From positions 124,001 to 188,000 of the forward strand of contig NC_027862.1 in assembly GCF_000187245.1 (NCBI RefSeq): a DNA stretch of 64,000 nucleotides, written 5' to 3'. This DNA is from Ogataea parapolymorpha DL-1 (taxonomy: Eukaryota; Ascomycota; Pichiomycetes; Pichiales; Pichiaceae). The position numbers and the translations under genes were made by a program. Below, one piece after another: positions 1 to 9,738 of this stretch. Below the pieces are notes generated by a model. It did not search any database and was not told the origin of the DNA. It was given only the letters and a program-made list of their open reading frames with translations. The stretch's first letter is position 1. Each line of letters begins with the position of its first letter.

Positions 1-159
1 ACACGCGGGGTCTTGTTGCGCAGCGCTCTCAGAGCACTAAAATACCGGATTCGAGGTTGTAACATGAATGAAAATAAAATTATGGTTTTTATTACATTTT
101 CGCTATTTTTTCACGTCATCCATCTATCATAATATACAATCACAGCCGAATACATTTGG

Positions 160-958
160 CTACCACTCGCTTTCTCCCGTCGCCTTTTGGAAGGCGTAGT
201 CGCGTCCGTCGATGTTAGCGATCCCGTCCTTCAAGTTGCATTTCCACTTGTTCTTCACACGCTGCACCCTATCGTACAAACATAGCATGATGTTATACTC
301 CTGGTCCTCGTTATCATCTGCCGAGTTGATCTCGTCGTCGTCGGGGTCGTCCAGATCCGAGTTGATCTCGTCCGAGTCCACGCCCAGATCGGACCCCAGC
401 TCGTTGCCGTCGTCACCCAGATCTCCCTGTCCATCCGTCTGCGTCCGACGGAGCTTTCTGGCAAGCTCCTCGGCCTGTTTTCCCTCCACAGTAAACGTCA
501 CCGTTCCGTCCGACTGTCCTATTCTGCCTCCGCCAGGAAGCGCGATGTTCATCCCTCCGAGGTCGTCCTCCTGCTTCATCGAGTTCGTCGGCAGCGCCAG
601 ATCCGACTGCGGTAGATGGAGCCCCTGGATGTGTAGCCCTGAGTTTGCGTCGCTGCCGGTAGGGTTGAACTGCTCCTGGTACGTCTGGGAGCTGATCTGG
701 TCGTCGCCCAGTCCCAGCAAATTACTGCTCTCGTCGTACTGTTGTCTTTTCAGGTCCCAGCTGAAAGACGCAACCCCGGTCTTCGACAATTTATCTCTCC
801 ATATCCGTTTGAGGTCCATCAACGTTTGCTCGTCGATGCCCCCGTCCTCAAAGTCCTGTCGAGATTCGGCAATCACATCTTCAATGATACGCTCGTACAG
901 CTCAGACTGATGTTAGAATCCAGAACAAGATAACACTTACACATTCCTTGTTGGACAT
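160..958 (-). CDS. TOA1: TFIIA large subunit Toa1 (two exons)
   Basis: Large subunit of the general transcription factor TFIIA, which stabilises TBP on promoter DNA in the nucleus. Exon 1 is 941-958 (MSNKEC) and exon 2 is 906-160; the joined protein is 254 aa. The N-terminal helical region (SELYERIIED, then DFEDGGIDEQTL and FSWD near residue 50) and the C-terminal beta-barrel segment (VQRVKNKWKCNLKDGI, DYAFQKATGE) match the family. Between them lies a Q/N- and then Asp-rich linker, as in other Toa1 proteins. Without splicing, the ATG at 958 runs into a stop inside the intron. Divergent from the SLK19-like gene, with 135 bp between start codons. Confidence 0.93.
907..940 (-). other. TOA1: 34-nt spliceosomal intron in TOA1
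   Basis: On the minus strand this begins GTAAGT and ends CTAACATCAG, so donor, branch-site-like TCTAAC and acceptor are all present in 34 nt. Its removal joins MSNKEC to SELYERIIED in frame, restoring the conserved Toa1 N terminus. Reading through gives an in-frame stop and 34 is not a multiple of 3. The branch adenosine is only about 6 nt from the acceptor G. Confidence 0.85.
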
Positions 959-1067
959 GGTGATGTACAATTGAAATCCTTAAAGGCAAGAAATATTTGT
1001 AATGTTAATTCTAGTGGCCGGGTAAGGTTTTTTTCAATTATATGCCACCCTTTGGGTATTTTTTTGT

Positions 1068-1073
1068 ACGCGT
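1068..1073. promoter_or_regulatory. MCB-like ACGCGT box
   Basis: Palindromic ACGCGT lying 21 bp before the SLK19-like start codon. In other yeasts this is the core site of the G1/S factor MBF. A six-base motif is expected by chance a few times in the non-coding part of this window, so function is inference. Confidence 0.3.
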
Positions 1074-1093
1074 TTTTTTGTTTATACTTTGAT

Positions 1094-3400
1094 ATGGCAA
1101 AGCTCAGCGAAAATAGCCCCAGCGGAGCTAAGACCGCGCTCAAGCGGATTGAACACGGTCTCACGTACAAGCATGAAATCAGAAAGCCCAGCTTCAGACG
1201 GCGGTCGCTGTCGCCCCAGAAAACGCAGTCCCTCGCAGTTTCCCCTGCCAGAGTGCCTTTGACCTGTATCAAAGAGCCCCTCAACAGCAAATTGGTTCCA
1301 ATTGCGCTCGGAAAACACGATCTGACGAAGGCCTTGAGCACGGCAGAGAAGGAAAACGACGACAATAACACCACCGACACCGATAAGATTGAGATGCTCG
1401 ACGTGGAGTCGGACGCGGTCGAGGTGCAGTCTTCGCCGGTGGGGTCTCACCAAAATAGAATGAATTCCAAAAGACACATGGACACTCCGCTACTTGTCTC
1501 GGACGCGAAGAAGATGCATTTGGGGGACGAATCGTTCCAGACTCCGCTGAGACCGGGCTCCAAGAAGCGCGTGACCCCCCACAGAGAACACCACAGTCGG
1601 CTGATGAACGATTCGGACATCGATTTGCACAACGCCTCCACTGAGAATCCTGTGCTCGATCCGCAGAACAGCCCACTCGCCAACGTGAGCCACGGACAAC
1701 TACTCGAGGACAAGATAGACGGCGAGACAGAGGTGATCAAGGGACTCAAACACAGGGGTACACAGATCAACGACATTTCTGCGATTGCGGCCGACTCGTC
1801 GCTAGACCACCACGACGACACCTCGGACTCAGAGGGTGAGCAGGACGAGAGAATGTCGCCTGTCAAGCTTTCACAGAAAATCTCTGCCCTGGACGTCTTC
1901 AGCGCCATGATTGATCAGGAAGACGAAATCGAGGATTTCGAGCTTGTTGGCGGCGACGAAGCGGAAGAAAGGCCGGTGTTCACAAATTCTCAGCTGGAAG
2001 GGATTAAGTCTTCCATGCAGAGTAGCATTGACGCGTTGAAAGAGGAAGTGGCAGTCCAATCAGAGAAGCTTGCTTCTACAGAAACCGCATTGGCCTCTGT
2101 TTCTGCGCAATTAGAGACCGAGTCTGGAGAAAAGAAACATCTGTTGAACGAAAAGGCCGAGCTTATTGTTGAGCTTCAATCATACAAGCAGTCAATCCAA
2201 TTGTCAAATTCCAAAATAAGCCAATTGGAATCCAGAGTCAAATTCTACGAGTCCAAGCTTGAGAAGCTGAAAACAATCTACAGTCAACTGATGGGAACGG
2301 CAAAAAACTTCGAGTCTGAGCTCACAGACAAGACCGCACGCATCACCGATTTAGAGATATCCGTCACCAGTTTGAAGGAGGAGAAAACCGTGTTATCCAA
2401 CGAAAAAATTGAACTTTCGTCTGCGCTGGAGCTGAGATTGAACGAGATCGAGCAACTGACTAAAGAGAAAGAGTCGCTTGAAAACCAACTAAAGAATGTG
2501 TCAAGCAGTTCCGAGTCTGCCCTGAAGAAGACGGAGGATCTTGTCAGGGAGCTAGATTCAAAAACAAAGGATGCGGCCGAGCTGCGTGAGAAGCTTGACG
2601 AGCAAGCAGTCAAGATCGAGGGTCTTGAACTCGACCTCAGCCAAGCCACCGAGAAACTCAACGCATACCAAGACGAGCTGAGGTCTGGCGTGGATAAAAT
2701 CATTGCACTGGAGAACGAACTGAGTGCCGTGCGTTCAGAGCTCGAGTCTCTGCAGGAGAAGGAGACTTTACTGGTAGATGAAAACACGAGTCTGAAAGAG
2801 GTCATGGGACACCGTCGCGACGAGATCAAGCGTCTTAAGGCCGAGAAGGAGGAGCTGAGCCAGCAATTGAGCAGCCGCAAGGACCAGAACACCGAGGAGC
2901 TGCTGGAAAAGCTGCGGGAAGAGATGTCTGCGCTGCGGGGCAGCACGGAGGCCCAGATCAACGAGCTGAGCGCTAATCTGGATGCCAAGAACGAAAAGCT
3001 GGTGGAAGCCAAGACGGAGGCCTCGACAATGAAACAGAAAGTGGCCACGCTAGAGAGCCAGCTCGCAGATGCCAACGCCAAGATACAGGAGCACGACAAG
3101 AACCTCGAACAGCAGCTGGAGAAGCTGGCTCAGGATCTATATTTGCAGTATTCTGCCAAACATGAGCAAAAGGTTGCAATTCTGAAGAAGGGCTACGAGA
3201 TGAAATGGATGAACAAGCTCAAGAAGCTGAGCAAAGAGAACGAGCAGCTACGCAGCGAGGTGGAGAGCTTCAAGAGACGGCTGGAGGTCGAGAACAACGA
3301 AAAGAAGCAGCTGGTAAAGCTCTGGGAGGAGTATGTGTCCTTGGAGAGCAACGATAAGGCAAACGCTTTGCCTGATTTCATTAAAAAAGCTGAGGATTGA
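1094..3400 (+). CDS. SLK19: Slk19-like coiled-coil kinetochore/spindle protein
   Basis: 768-aa protein starting at MAKLSENS. The first ~290 residues are basic or acidic low-complexity sequence with several S/T-P sites; the rest is almost continuous heptad coiled coil. The C-terminal segment (LYLQYSAKHEQKVAILKKGY, then KKLVKLW-like KKQLVKLWEEYVSLE) resembles the conserved C-terminal block of Slk19, a kinetochore and spindle-midzone protein of the FEAR network. The open frame extends to 971, but the added 41 residues are not protein-like and 1094 is preferred. The coiled coil alone could mislead, so the ortholog call is moderate. Confidence 0.6.
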   Translation: MAKLSENSPSGAKTALKRIEHGLTYKHEIRKPSFRRRSLSPQKTQSLAVSPARVPLTCIKEPLNSKLVPIALGKHDLTKALSTAEKENDDNNTTDTDKIEMLDVESDAVEVQSSPVGSHQNRMNSKRHMDTPLLVSDAKKMHLGDESFQTPLRPGSKKRVTPHREHHSRLMNDSDIDLHNASTENPVLDPQNSPLANVSHGQLLEDKIDGETEVIKGLKHRGTQINDISAIAADSSLDHHDDTSDSEGEQDERMSPVKLSQKISALDVFSAMIDQEDEIEDFELVGGDEAEERPVFTNSQLEGIKSSMQSSIDALKEEVAVQSEKLASTETALASVSAQLETESGEKKHLLNEKAELIVELQSYKQSIQLSNSKISQLESRVKFYESKLEKLKTIYSQLMGTAKNFESELTDKTARITDLEISVTSLKEEKTVLSNEKIELSSALELRLNEIEQLTKEKESLENQLKNVSSSSESALKKTEDLVRELDSKTKDAAELREKLDEQAVKIEGLELDLSQATEKLNAYQDELRSGVDKIIALENELSAVRSELESLQEKETLLVDENTSLKEVMGHRRDEIKRLKAEKEELSQQLSSRKDQNTEELLEKLREEMSALRGSTEAQINELSANLDAKNEKLVEAKTEASTMKQKVATLESQLADANAKIQEHDKNLEQQLEKLAQDLYLQYSAKHEQKVAILKKGYEMKWMNKLKKLSKENEQLRSEVESFKRRLEVENNEKKQLVKLWEEYVSLESNDKANALPDFIKKAED

Positions 3401-3447
3401 TTTGAATATCTATTAATATTATTAGTACGACGGCGGACTGACGTGTG

Positions 3448-3453
3448 ACGCGT
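3448..3453. promoter_or_regulatory. MCB-like ACGCGT box upstream of BEM3
   Basis: ACGCGT in the 200-bp interval between the SLK19-like gene and BEM3, about 150 bp before the BEM3 start codon. It matches the MBF core motif; no functional evidence exists beyond the match. Confidence 0.25.
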
Positions 3454-3600
3454 AAGCTTTTTTTTTTCTAATTTCCGCAGGTGAAACTGTAATCCTGCCA
3501 ATTTACCAAAAAGGACTCTAATATTTACTGAAAGGGTATTGTGTGTGGTAAATATTCTACGCCAAAACAGCCCTTGTGATTTCACCATAGCATAGAATAC

Positions 3601-6225
3601 ATGGCTGAGAATTTGGTGAGTCCTGCGAGCTCCAAATCTCTTTCTTTCGTGATGGATTCTCTGGAACAAATAGCTTCCGGTGGGGCCAAGCTGGAGAGCC
3701 AGGACAGTTTGGACTCGGATTCACGCGACGGAGGGTTCTACAAGACGCTACAGGAGGAAAATGGCCGTCTGCGGAGCCAGATTGACCAATTGGAGAGCGA
3801 TAAAATAACACTGAACGACGAGCTGCTGGAGTTACGACGACTTGTGGCCTCGCAGAAGGCTCGTATTGTCCATTTGGAAACCCTGACACGGGACTATGGC
3901 GACAAACGTGATAGCGCAATTAACCCGTGGGACTCGCCTGTGAAGCAACAGGAGGTCCTGGACAAGGTGATCAATCCGCTGGACGAGGCTGACATCGATG
4001 TTCCCGAGCGCAGCGAGCGCCGCGTCACGATGCGCGACCCGCCTGTTCGCAGCACTGCCGCCGAAGAGCTTCTCAAGGACATGACGCTGGGCTCTTCTCC
4101 GCGCAAAGGCTCTCCCAGAAGACAGAAGCTGGCGGTGTCGGAGACGCACACGCCTGTTGTGGACGAGTTTGTTTTCAGCAACAGCGGCAGCAGCAGCAAC
4201 TCCTTAAAACGGCCTGCGTATGAGCTGTTGGGCACTCCGAAGAGAGAAGAAAAGGAGGAGGAATTGGGACACAAGGTGGAACCTAAAACGAAAGCAGTGG
4301 TGCCAATGGCGGAAAAACCACAGCTGAAGCACGAAACAAGGCCAGACCTAAGGCCAGAGATAAAGCCAGAGCCAATTGCGCCGCAGCAGGTTGCACAGAC
4401 GCCGGAAAGAGATGCATTGGCCAGCGTTCTGTCGCCTGCTCGGAACCAATTCTCCCCAATGAAAGATTTCTCTCCGTTGAAAGACTTTGCTTCCATATCC
4501 ACGGTCTCGCCACTACGGTCGCTCAACCTGTCGCCGGACCGCCGGTCCATTTTGAAAACTCCGTCGCCGAAAAGAGCACCGAACCCGACTTTCTCTCATC
4601 AGCAGCAGCCGTCCGATTCTTCTCAATACGATTATATTTCTTCCTCGTTCGACTCCACGGTGATCACCGTGGAGTCTTGTGTTGACCCAGAGGCCGTTCT
4701 AGAAAAACGAGAGGACTTCCTGGTGTCGTTCATGGTGAACTCCAACGAAAGACCAGGCGAGCTGGTCCCGTTGTACCTCGTTCGCCAGCCATACTCCAAG
4801 CTCCTGACTCTGGACCACGATCTCCGCTATTTTGGCCTTACACATCTGCCGATGCTACCAGACAAGTCCGCGTTCCTCAAGATCGACCCTCTGGTCTGGG
4901 ACACACAGAAATCCATCGTCAAAATGTACGTTTCGGAGCTGTGCCGCGTGATGCGCACCCAGCGCGGGTCCAACGTGTGGAAGTTGTTCCGGGGCTTTTT
5001 CACGCCCGACGAGGCACACGACATGTCGAAACGCGAGGCCACCGTCGTGGAAGTCGGCTCCAAGAACCTCAAAAAGGTTTTCCGTCTCGCCATTTTAAGT
5101 CTCGACTCCATCGAGCACTATTTGAGCATCACCGACTTTGCTACCAAATCTGCAGACACGCTGCACGTGAACGACGTGTTGGTGTCGCGCGAAAACCAAA
5201 TCCTCACCATTTCGCGCAAAAAACGCAAGTCTCTGCGTTCCGTGAAGCATCACGTGCTCTACTGCGAGTCCGTGCCAGACGCAGAGGACTGGTGTCGCGC
5301 CATTGCCGAGTACCAGTCGTACGAGGGCGACCAGGTTTCCGTTGCGTCGTCGCCGTCCAACTTGACAGCCGTGGACTACCCTGCCTCCGTGGCGTCCACG
5401 CCAACACAGCACGAGCCCGTGCTACCGTCGCCAGCAGTTTCTGAAAATAAATGGTTCAACCTCAAACGCTCGCGCGAGTCCACAATCCCGCCCGCTAACG
5501 TCTCGTCCGACGTGCTCGAGTTCAAAGCCATGCCCTATTCCGGAACTATGGTCTCGCTTGGAGCCGTACAGACCCCGTCGTTGCCGCCAACCGACGCTTC
5601 GTTCCAGAAATTCGAGCCGGTCTCCAAGTACTTTGGCTCCACGTTGCAGGAGTCCTTTGACAGAGCTCCAGATTTCAAAATATACGGAAGACCGGTTCCT
5701 TCTGTCGTCTACCGCTCGCTGTCTTATCTCGAGGAGAAAAATGCGGTGTACAGCGAGGGTATTTTCCGTCTGAACGGAATGATGTCGGAAGTCAACAAGA
5801 TCCAGGAGATCTTCAACGAGAAGAACGATTGCGACTTCTCAACGCTGTCGACGCCTCCTGATGTGCACTCAATTGCAACCCTCTTCAAAAGATACCTGCG
5901 AACACTGAAAGTGACGGTGATCCCAGAAGAAGAGGCCAAGGAGCTTATGTCACTCACACTGGCGGCAGACCACGGGGCTTCCGTGCCAAAGGTGAAGGAA
6001 ACACTGCAAAAATTGCCAACTTTGAACTTCGACGTCCTATACGTGCTATTCAGATACTTCCAGCAGGTGCTCAAACACAAAGAGCTCAACAAGATGAGTA
6101 TTGGCGCGCTGAGCGTGTTGATGGCTCCTAACCTCACTCCTTTTGACGGCGCCAAGGAGATTTGCTCGGAACTGCTAACTAATTACAAGTACTACTTCGA
6201 GGACGGCGAAATGGTGGTGCGCTAG
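3601..6225 (+). CDS. BEM3: Rho GTPase-activating protein Bem3
   Basis: 874-aa GAP predicted to stimulate GTP hydrolysis by Cdc42 during polarity establishment at the cell cortex. Visible order: short coiled coil (~45-90); long Ser/Pro-rich disordered region with many SPxK/SPLR sites; PX domain (~353-463, containing RQPYSKLL); PH domain (~474-575, containing the tryptophan of DAEDWCRAIAEY); RhoGAP domain (~677-874). The arginine finger is in SEGIFRLNG near residue 722. This PX-PH-RhoGAP architecture is specific to Bem3. The repeated proline-directed sites suggest CDK regulation, as known for the family. Confidence 0.92.
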   Translation: MAENLVSPASSKSLSFVMDSLEQIASGGAKLESQDSLDSDSRDGGFYKTLQEENGRLRSQIDQLESDKITLNDELLELRRLVASQKARIVHLETLTRDYGDKRDSAINPWDSPVKQQEVLDKVINPLDEADIDVPERSERRVTMRDPPVRSTAAEELLKDMTLGSSPRKGSPRRQKLAVSETHTPVVDEFVFSNSGSSSNSLKRPAYELLGTPKREEKEEELGHKVEPKTKAVVPMAEKPQLKHETRPDLRPEIKPEPIAPQQVAQTPERDALASVLSPARNQFSPMKDFSPLKDFASISTVSPLRSLNLSPDRRSILKTPSPKRAPNPTFSHQQQPSDSSQYDYISSSFDSTVITVESCVDPEAVLEKREDFLVSFMVNSNERPGELVPLYLVRQPYSKLLTLDHDLRYFGLTHLPMLPDKSAFLKIDPLVWDTQKSIVKMYVSELCRVMRTQRGSNVWKLFRGFFTPDEAHDMSKREATVVEVGSKNLKKVFRLAILSLDSIEHYLSITDFATKSADTLHVNDVLVSRENQILTISRKKRKSLRSVKHHVLYCESVPDAEDWCRAIAEYQSYEGDQVSVASSPSNLTAVDYPASVASTPTQHEPVLPSPAVSENKWFNLKRSRESTIPPANVSSDVLEFKAMPYSGTMVSLGAVQTPSLPPTDASFQKFEPVSKYFGSTLQESFDRAPDFKIYGRPVPSVVYRSLSYLEEKNAVYSEGIFRLNGMMSEVNKIQEIFNEKNDCDFSTLSTPPDVHSIATLFKRYLRTLKVTVIPEEEAKELMSLTLAADHGASVPKVKETLQKLPTLNFDVLYVLFRYFQQVLKHKELNKMSIGALSVLMAPNLTPFDGAKEICSELLTNYKYYFEDGEMVVR

Positions 6226-6317
6226 TGCTCCCATATCTAGCGTTACGTAATCGGCCCTATTTGATAGATAATAATATCCAAGTCAGAAAAATAAAATATT
6301 AATTTAATTTAATTTAG

Positions 6318-8021
6318 ATGGACTCGAAGGTCGTTGGAATTTTGGGCGGCGGCCAGCTCGGCCGCATGATGGTCGAGGCAGCTAGCCGACTGAACATCAA
6401 AACAGTGATTCTTGAGAACGGCGCAGATTCGCCGGCCAAGCAGATCAATTCCAGTGCAGAACACATCGACGGCTCCTTCAACGATGAGGCGGCCATCCGC
6501 AAGCTCGCCGAGAAATGCGACGTGCTGACCGTTGAGATTGAGCACGTTGATGTTGAGGCCTTGAAGAAGGTGCAGGAGCAAACTTCCGTCAAGATCTATC
6601 CATCTCCTGAGACCATTGCTCTTATCAAGGACAAATACTTGCAGAAAGAGCATTTGATCAGGAACCAGATCGCCGTTGCTGAGTCCACTGCTGTTGAAAG
6701 CACTGCTCAAGCTTTGCAATCTGTGGGACAGAAGTATGGATATCCGTACATGCTCAAGTCCAGAACGATGGCTTATGATGGTAGGGGTAACTTTGTTGTT
6801 GAGGATGTTTCCAAGATCCCAGAGGCTTTGGAAGCTTTGAAGGACAGACCGCTCTATGCTGAAAAATGGGCTCCCTTTACCAAGGAGCTAGCAGTGATGG
6901 TGGTGCGGGGTCTTGGCGGAGACGTCCATGCCTACCCAACAGTAGAGACTATCCACAAAAACAATATCTGCCACACGGTGTTTGCGCCTGCGCGTGTCAA
7001 TGACACCATACAGAAGCGCGCGCAACTTTTGGCGGAGAAGGCTGTGTCTGCATTCCCGGGAGCAGGCATCTTTGGTGTCGAAATGTTCCTGCTTCCAAAT
7101 GACGAGCTGTTGATCAACGAGATTGCTCCTAGACCGCACAACTCTGGACATTACACAATCGATGCGTGTGTGACGAGCCAGTTTGAGGCACACATCCGTG
7201 CCGTTTGCAGTCTGCCGCTGCCAAAGAACTTTACTTCTCTATCCACACCATCTACCCATGCTATCATGTTAAACGTGTTGGGCAGCCCTGATCCAGAAGA
7301 GTGGTTGCAAAAGTGCAAGAGAGCGCTTGAAACTCCGCACGCGTCGGTTTATCTGTACGGAAAATCCAACAGACCGGGCCGGAAACTGGGTCATATCAAC
7401 ATTGTCTCCCAGTCGATGGACGACTGCATCCGTCGTCTAGAGTACATAGATGGCAAATCTGGCACTCTGAAAGAGCCAGAAAACAACACAGGTGTTGCAG
7501 GAACCAGCAGCAAACCTCTAGTCGGCGTGATAATGGGCTCAGACTCGGATCTGCCTGTGATGTCCCTTGGTTGCAATATTCTGAAATCTTTTGGCGTTCC
7601 TTTCGAGGTTACCATTGTGTCCGCCCACAGAACGCCTCAGAGAATGGTCAAGTACGCTGCCGAAGCCCCAGAGAGGGGAATACGGTGCATCATCGCTGGC
7701 GCTGGTGGAGCTGCCCATCTACCAGGAATGGTTGCTGCCATGACTCCATTGCCGGTCATTGGTGTTCCCGTCAAGGGATCGACTCTCGACGGAGTCGACT
7801 CGCTGTATTCGATAGTTCAGATGCCTAGAGGAGTTCCTGTGGCCACTGTTGCCATCAACAATGCCACCAACGCTGCGCTTCTGGCCGTGCGTATTCTTGG
7901 CTCGTTCGACCCAGTGTATTTCAGCAAAATGGCGAAATACATGAGCGAGATGGAAAATGAGGTTCTTGAAAAGGCTGAACGGTTGGGCTCTGTTGGCTAT
8001 GAAGAATACCTTAATAAATAG
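6318..8021 (+). CDS. ADE2: Phosphoribosylaminoimidazole carboxylase Ade2
   Basis: 567-aa bifunctional purine-biosynthesis enzyme converting AIR to CAIR in the cytosol. The N-terminal PurK-like ATP-grasp part begins [13 protein letters not shown] and contains [15 protein letters not shown] and [15 protein letters not shown]. The C-terminal PurE-like domain begins near residue 400 ([13 protein letters not shown]), with [10 protein letters not shown] further on. Length matches S. cerevisiae Ade2 (571 aa). The start ATG follows a short AT-rich leader with TAATT repeats; a TTACGTAA motif lies at 6242-6249 in the BEM3-ADE2 spacer. Confidence 0.97.
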   Translation: MDSKVVGILGGGQLGRMMVEAASRLNIKTVILENGADSPAKQINSSAEHIDGSFNDEAAIRKLAEKCDVLTVEIEHVDVEALKKVQEQTSVKIYPSPETIALIKDKYLQKEHLIRNQIAVAESTAVESTAQALQSVGQKYGYPYMLKSRTMAYDGRGNFVVEDVSKIPEALEALKDRPLYAEKWAPFTKELAVMVVRGLGGDVHAYPTVETIHKNNICHTVFAPARVNDTIQKRAQLLAEKAVSAFPGAGIFGVEMFLLPNDELLINEIAPRPHNSGHYTIDACVTSQFEAHIRAVCSLPLPKNFTSLSTPSTHAIMLNVLGSPDPEEWLQKCKRALETPHASVYLYGKSNRPGRKLGHINIVSQSMDDCIRRLEYIDGKSGTLKEPENNTGVAGTSSKPLVGVIMGSDSDLPVMSLGCNILKSFGVPFEVTIVSAHRTPQRMVKYAAEAPERGIRCIIAGAGGAAHLPGMVAAMTPLPVIGVPVKGSTLDGVDSLYSIVQMPRGVPVATVAINNATNAALLAVRILGSFDPVYFSKMAKYMSEMENEVLEKAERLGSVGYEEYLNK

Positions 8022-8094
8022 ATAAGGGTAAAATTAATTCGATTACTAGTATTTATTTTCTGAAAATAAAGAATTAAAAAAATATTTCCTTTTC

Positions 8095-9738
8095 ATGTTC
8101 GCCAGTCACGTCCGATATTTTTCCAGATCTCTGCGATTGCACGCCATCAAAGTGCCTGACAACGCGCCTACACTCGAAGAAAACTCTGCGTGGCTCAAGA
8201 AACTGGCCAGGTCCTCGATAAGTCCAAAACCTTCAAGCCACACAGAATTGCCTAAATCAACTTACGAGATACGACAAGCTTCGGAGCTTGAGTCCGAAAC
8301 GAACCCAGAATTCATCAAACTAAGGCTCCCTGGTGGAAAATTCGTCAATGTGGTGAAAAAAGCAGATCCGCATAGCCAACCAGGAACCTCATTTTTTACG
8401 CTTTCTGTGCCCGCATCCGACTATTTCGTGGCATCGTCGCCGTTTTCGAGATTGCCATCCAATAAACGTCCCAAGGCCGACTCTTCGCAGTCCTTTGCAG
8501 ATCTGAAGGTCGTAAAGGTGAGGTCGGGAAAGGGTGGAAATGGAGCAGTTTCGTTTTTTCGAGACACAGGCATTGCCGTGGGGCCGCCTGACGGTGGAGA
8601 TGGTGGAGATGGTGGCAATATCTATGTGTCTGCAGTTGAGGGGCTGAGTTCACTTCACAGCATCAAGGCCAAATATGTGGCAGGAGACGGCGGAAACGGC
8701 CAAAGTGGTCAACTGGATGGGAAACGAGGAGAAAACGTGTATATACAGGTTCCTGTCGGGACAACCATGATGTGGTGTGCGGATCCCAAGGAAATCCGTT
8801 CATTAAGAGATTCAGAGAGCGATCAGGTGTTCCATGTGAAGGCAAGCGCAGGTTCCAGACGTGATAGAGTTCCTAGAAATATTCAATTTTTCAGAGACAG
8901 CTATGAGCCGGGGAAAGGATGGATATTCAAAGAAAAAGACGAACAGTATCACATGGAGCGCGACTTTTTCGTAGACCTCAATGAGCGTGTCAAATTATAT
9001 GACGAAGATCAAAGACACCATGAGGTCATGGACGACGTTTTTCCTATCCAAGGCATTGATTTTGCAGAGCCAACCAAAGAGCCGGTTCTCGTTTTAAGAG
9101 GTGGTCGGGGAGGAATGGGAAACATGCATTTCCTGACTTCCAACGTTCGCAATCCGCGGTTTGCGAAAATGGGGCGCTCAGGCTTGGAGCAGAATTTCAT
9201 CTTTGAGCTCAAACTATTGGCAGATTTTGGACTGGTCGGACTGCCAAATGCGGGCAAGTCCACGCTATTGCGCGCGATTTCCAACGCTCGGCCACGTGTG
9301 GGTCACTGGGAGTTCACCACGCTGCAACCTACAATTGGAACGATACAGCTGCGAATTGATCAGCCGCCCTTCACAGTGGCTGATATTCCTGGAGTGGTCA
9401 AGGGTGCCAGTGAGAATAGAGGCATGGGTCTAACTTTCTTGCGACACGTGGAGAGATCGGGTGGTTTAGTTTTCGTGATCTCTCTGGGCAGCGAGAACCC
9501 TGTGGAAGATTTGAAAGTCCTGCTTCAGGAAATGGGACCTCAACGAATGGAAAACAAAAACGTACTAATTGTCGCTACAAAAGCGGATCTGGACGGAGCC
9601 GAAAGCCGGTTCTTGAAGCTCAAAGAGTTTGTGGAGCAACGCCATTGGAAAATTGTTCCCTGTTGTGCAATGCGCAAGGAAAATATCGAGACAGTTTTGG
9701 AAATGATGGCAGAGTGTTCTGGAAAGGTGGAACCTTAG
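8095..9738 (+). CDS. MTG2: Mitochondrial Obg-family GTPase Mtg2
   Basis: 547-aa GTPase needed for assembly of the mitochondrial large ribosomal subunit. The first ~25 residues are Arg/Ser/His-rich with almost no acidic residues, fitting a matrix presequence. The glycine-rich Obg fold is visible (GKGGNGAVSFFRD, GGDGGDGGNI, GGRGGMGNMHF), with a longer insertion than in bacteria. The G domain starts near residue 378: P-loop GLPNAGKST, switch II DIPGVV, and a G4 motif TKAD in place of NKxD. The stop codon overlaps that of the convergent SPC97 by 4 bp. Confidence 0.93.
   Translation: MFASHVRYFSRSLRLHAIKVPDNAPTLEENSAWLKKLARSSISPKPSSHTELPKSTYEIRQASELESETNPEFIKLRLPGGKFVNVVKKADPHSQPGTSFFTLSVPASDYFVASSPFSRLPSNKRPKADSSQSFADLKVVKVRSGKGGNGAVSFFRDTGIAVGPPDGGDGGDGGNIYVSAVEGLSSLHSIKAKYVAGDGGNGQSGQLDGKRGENVYIQVPVGTTMMWCADPKEIRSLRDSESDQVFHVKASAGSRRDRVPRNIQFFRDSYEPGKGWIFKEKDEQYHMERDFFVDLNERVKLYDEDQRHHEVMDDVFPIQGIDFAEPTKEPVLVLRGGRGGMGNMHFLTSNVRNPRFAKMGRSGLEQNFIFELKLLADFGLVGLPNAGKSTLLRAISNARPRVGHWEFTTLQPTIGTIQLRIDQPPFTVADIPGVVKGASENRGMGLTFLRHVERSGGLVFVISLGSENPVEDLKVLLQEMGPQRMENKNVLIVATKADLDGAESRFLKLKEFVEQRHWKIVPCCAMRKENIETVLEMMAECSGKVEP

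Noticed and set aside
1..159. Left edge of the window, checked for an RNA gene or the end of another coding region
   Set aside because: Only A/T-rich 3' flank of TOA1 and a short GC-rich stretch; nothing recognisable.
901..958. Frameshift or pseudogene explanation for TOA1
   Set aside because: Donor, branch and acceptor signals are all present and splicing restores the conserved N terminus exactly.
971..1093. 41-residue N-terminal extension of the SLK19-like protein
   Set aside because: Falls in the A/T-rich divergent promoter with TOA1, is hydrophobic and Cys-rich, and lacks similarity; ATG at 1094 is preferred.
3460..3482. T-tract plus CTAATTTCCGCAG resembling a 3' splice site upstream of BEM3
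   Set aside because: No good donor with an upstream in-frame ATG, and BEM3 is complete from 3601.
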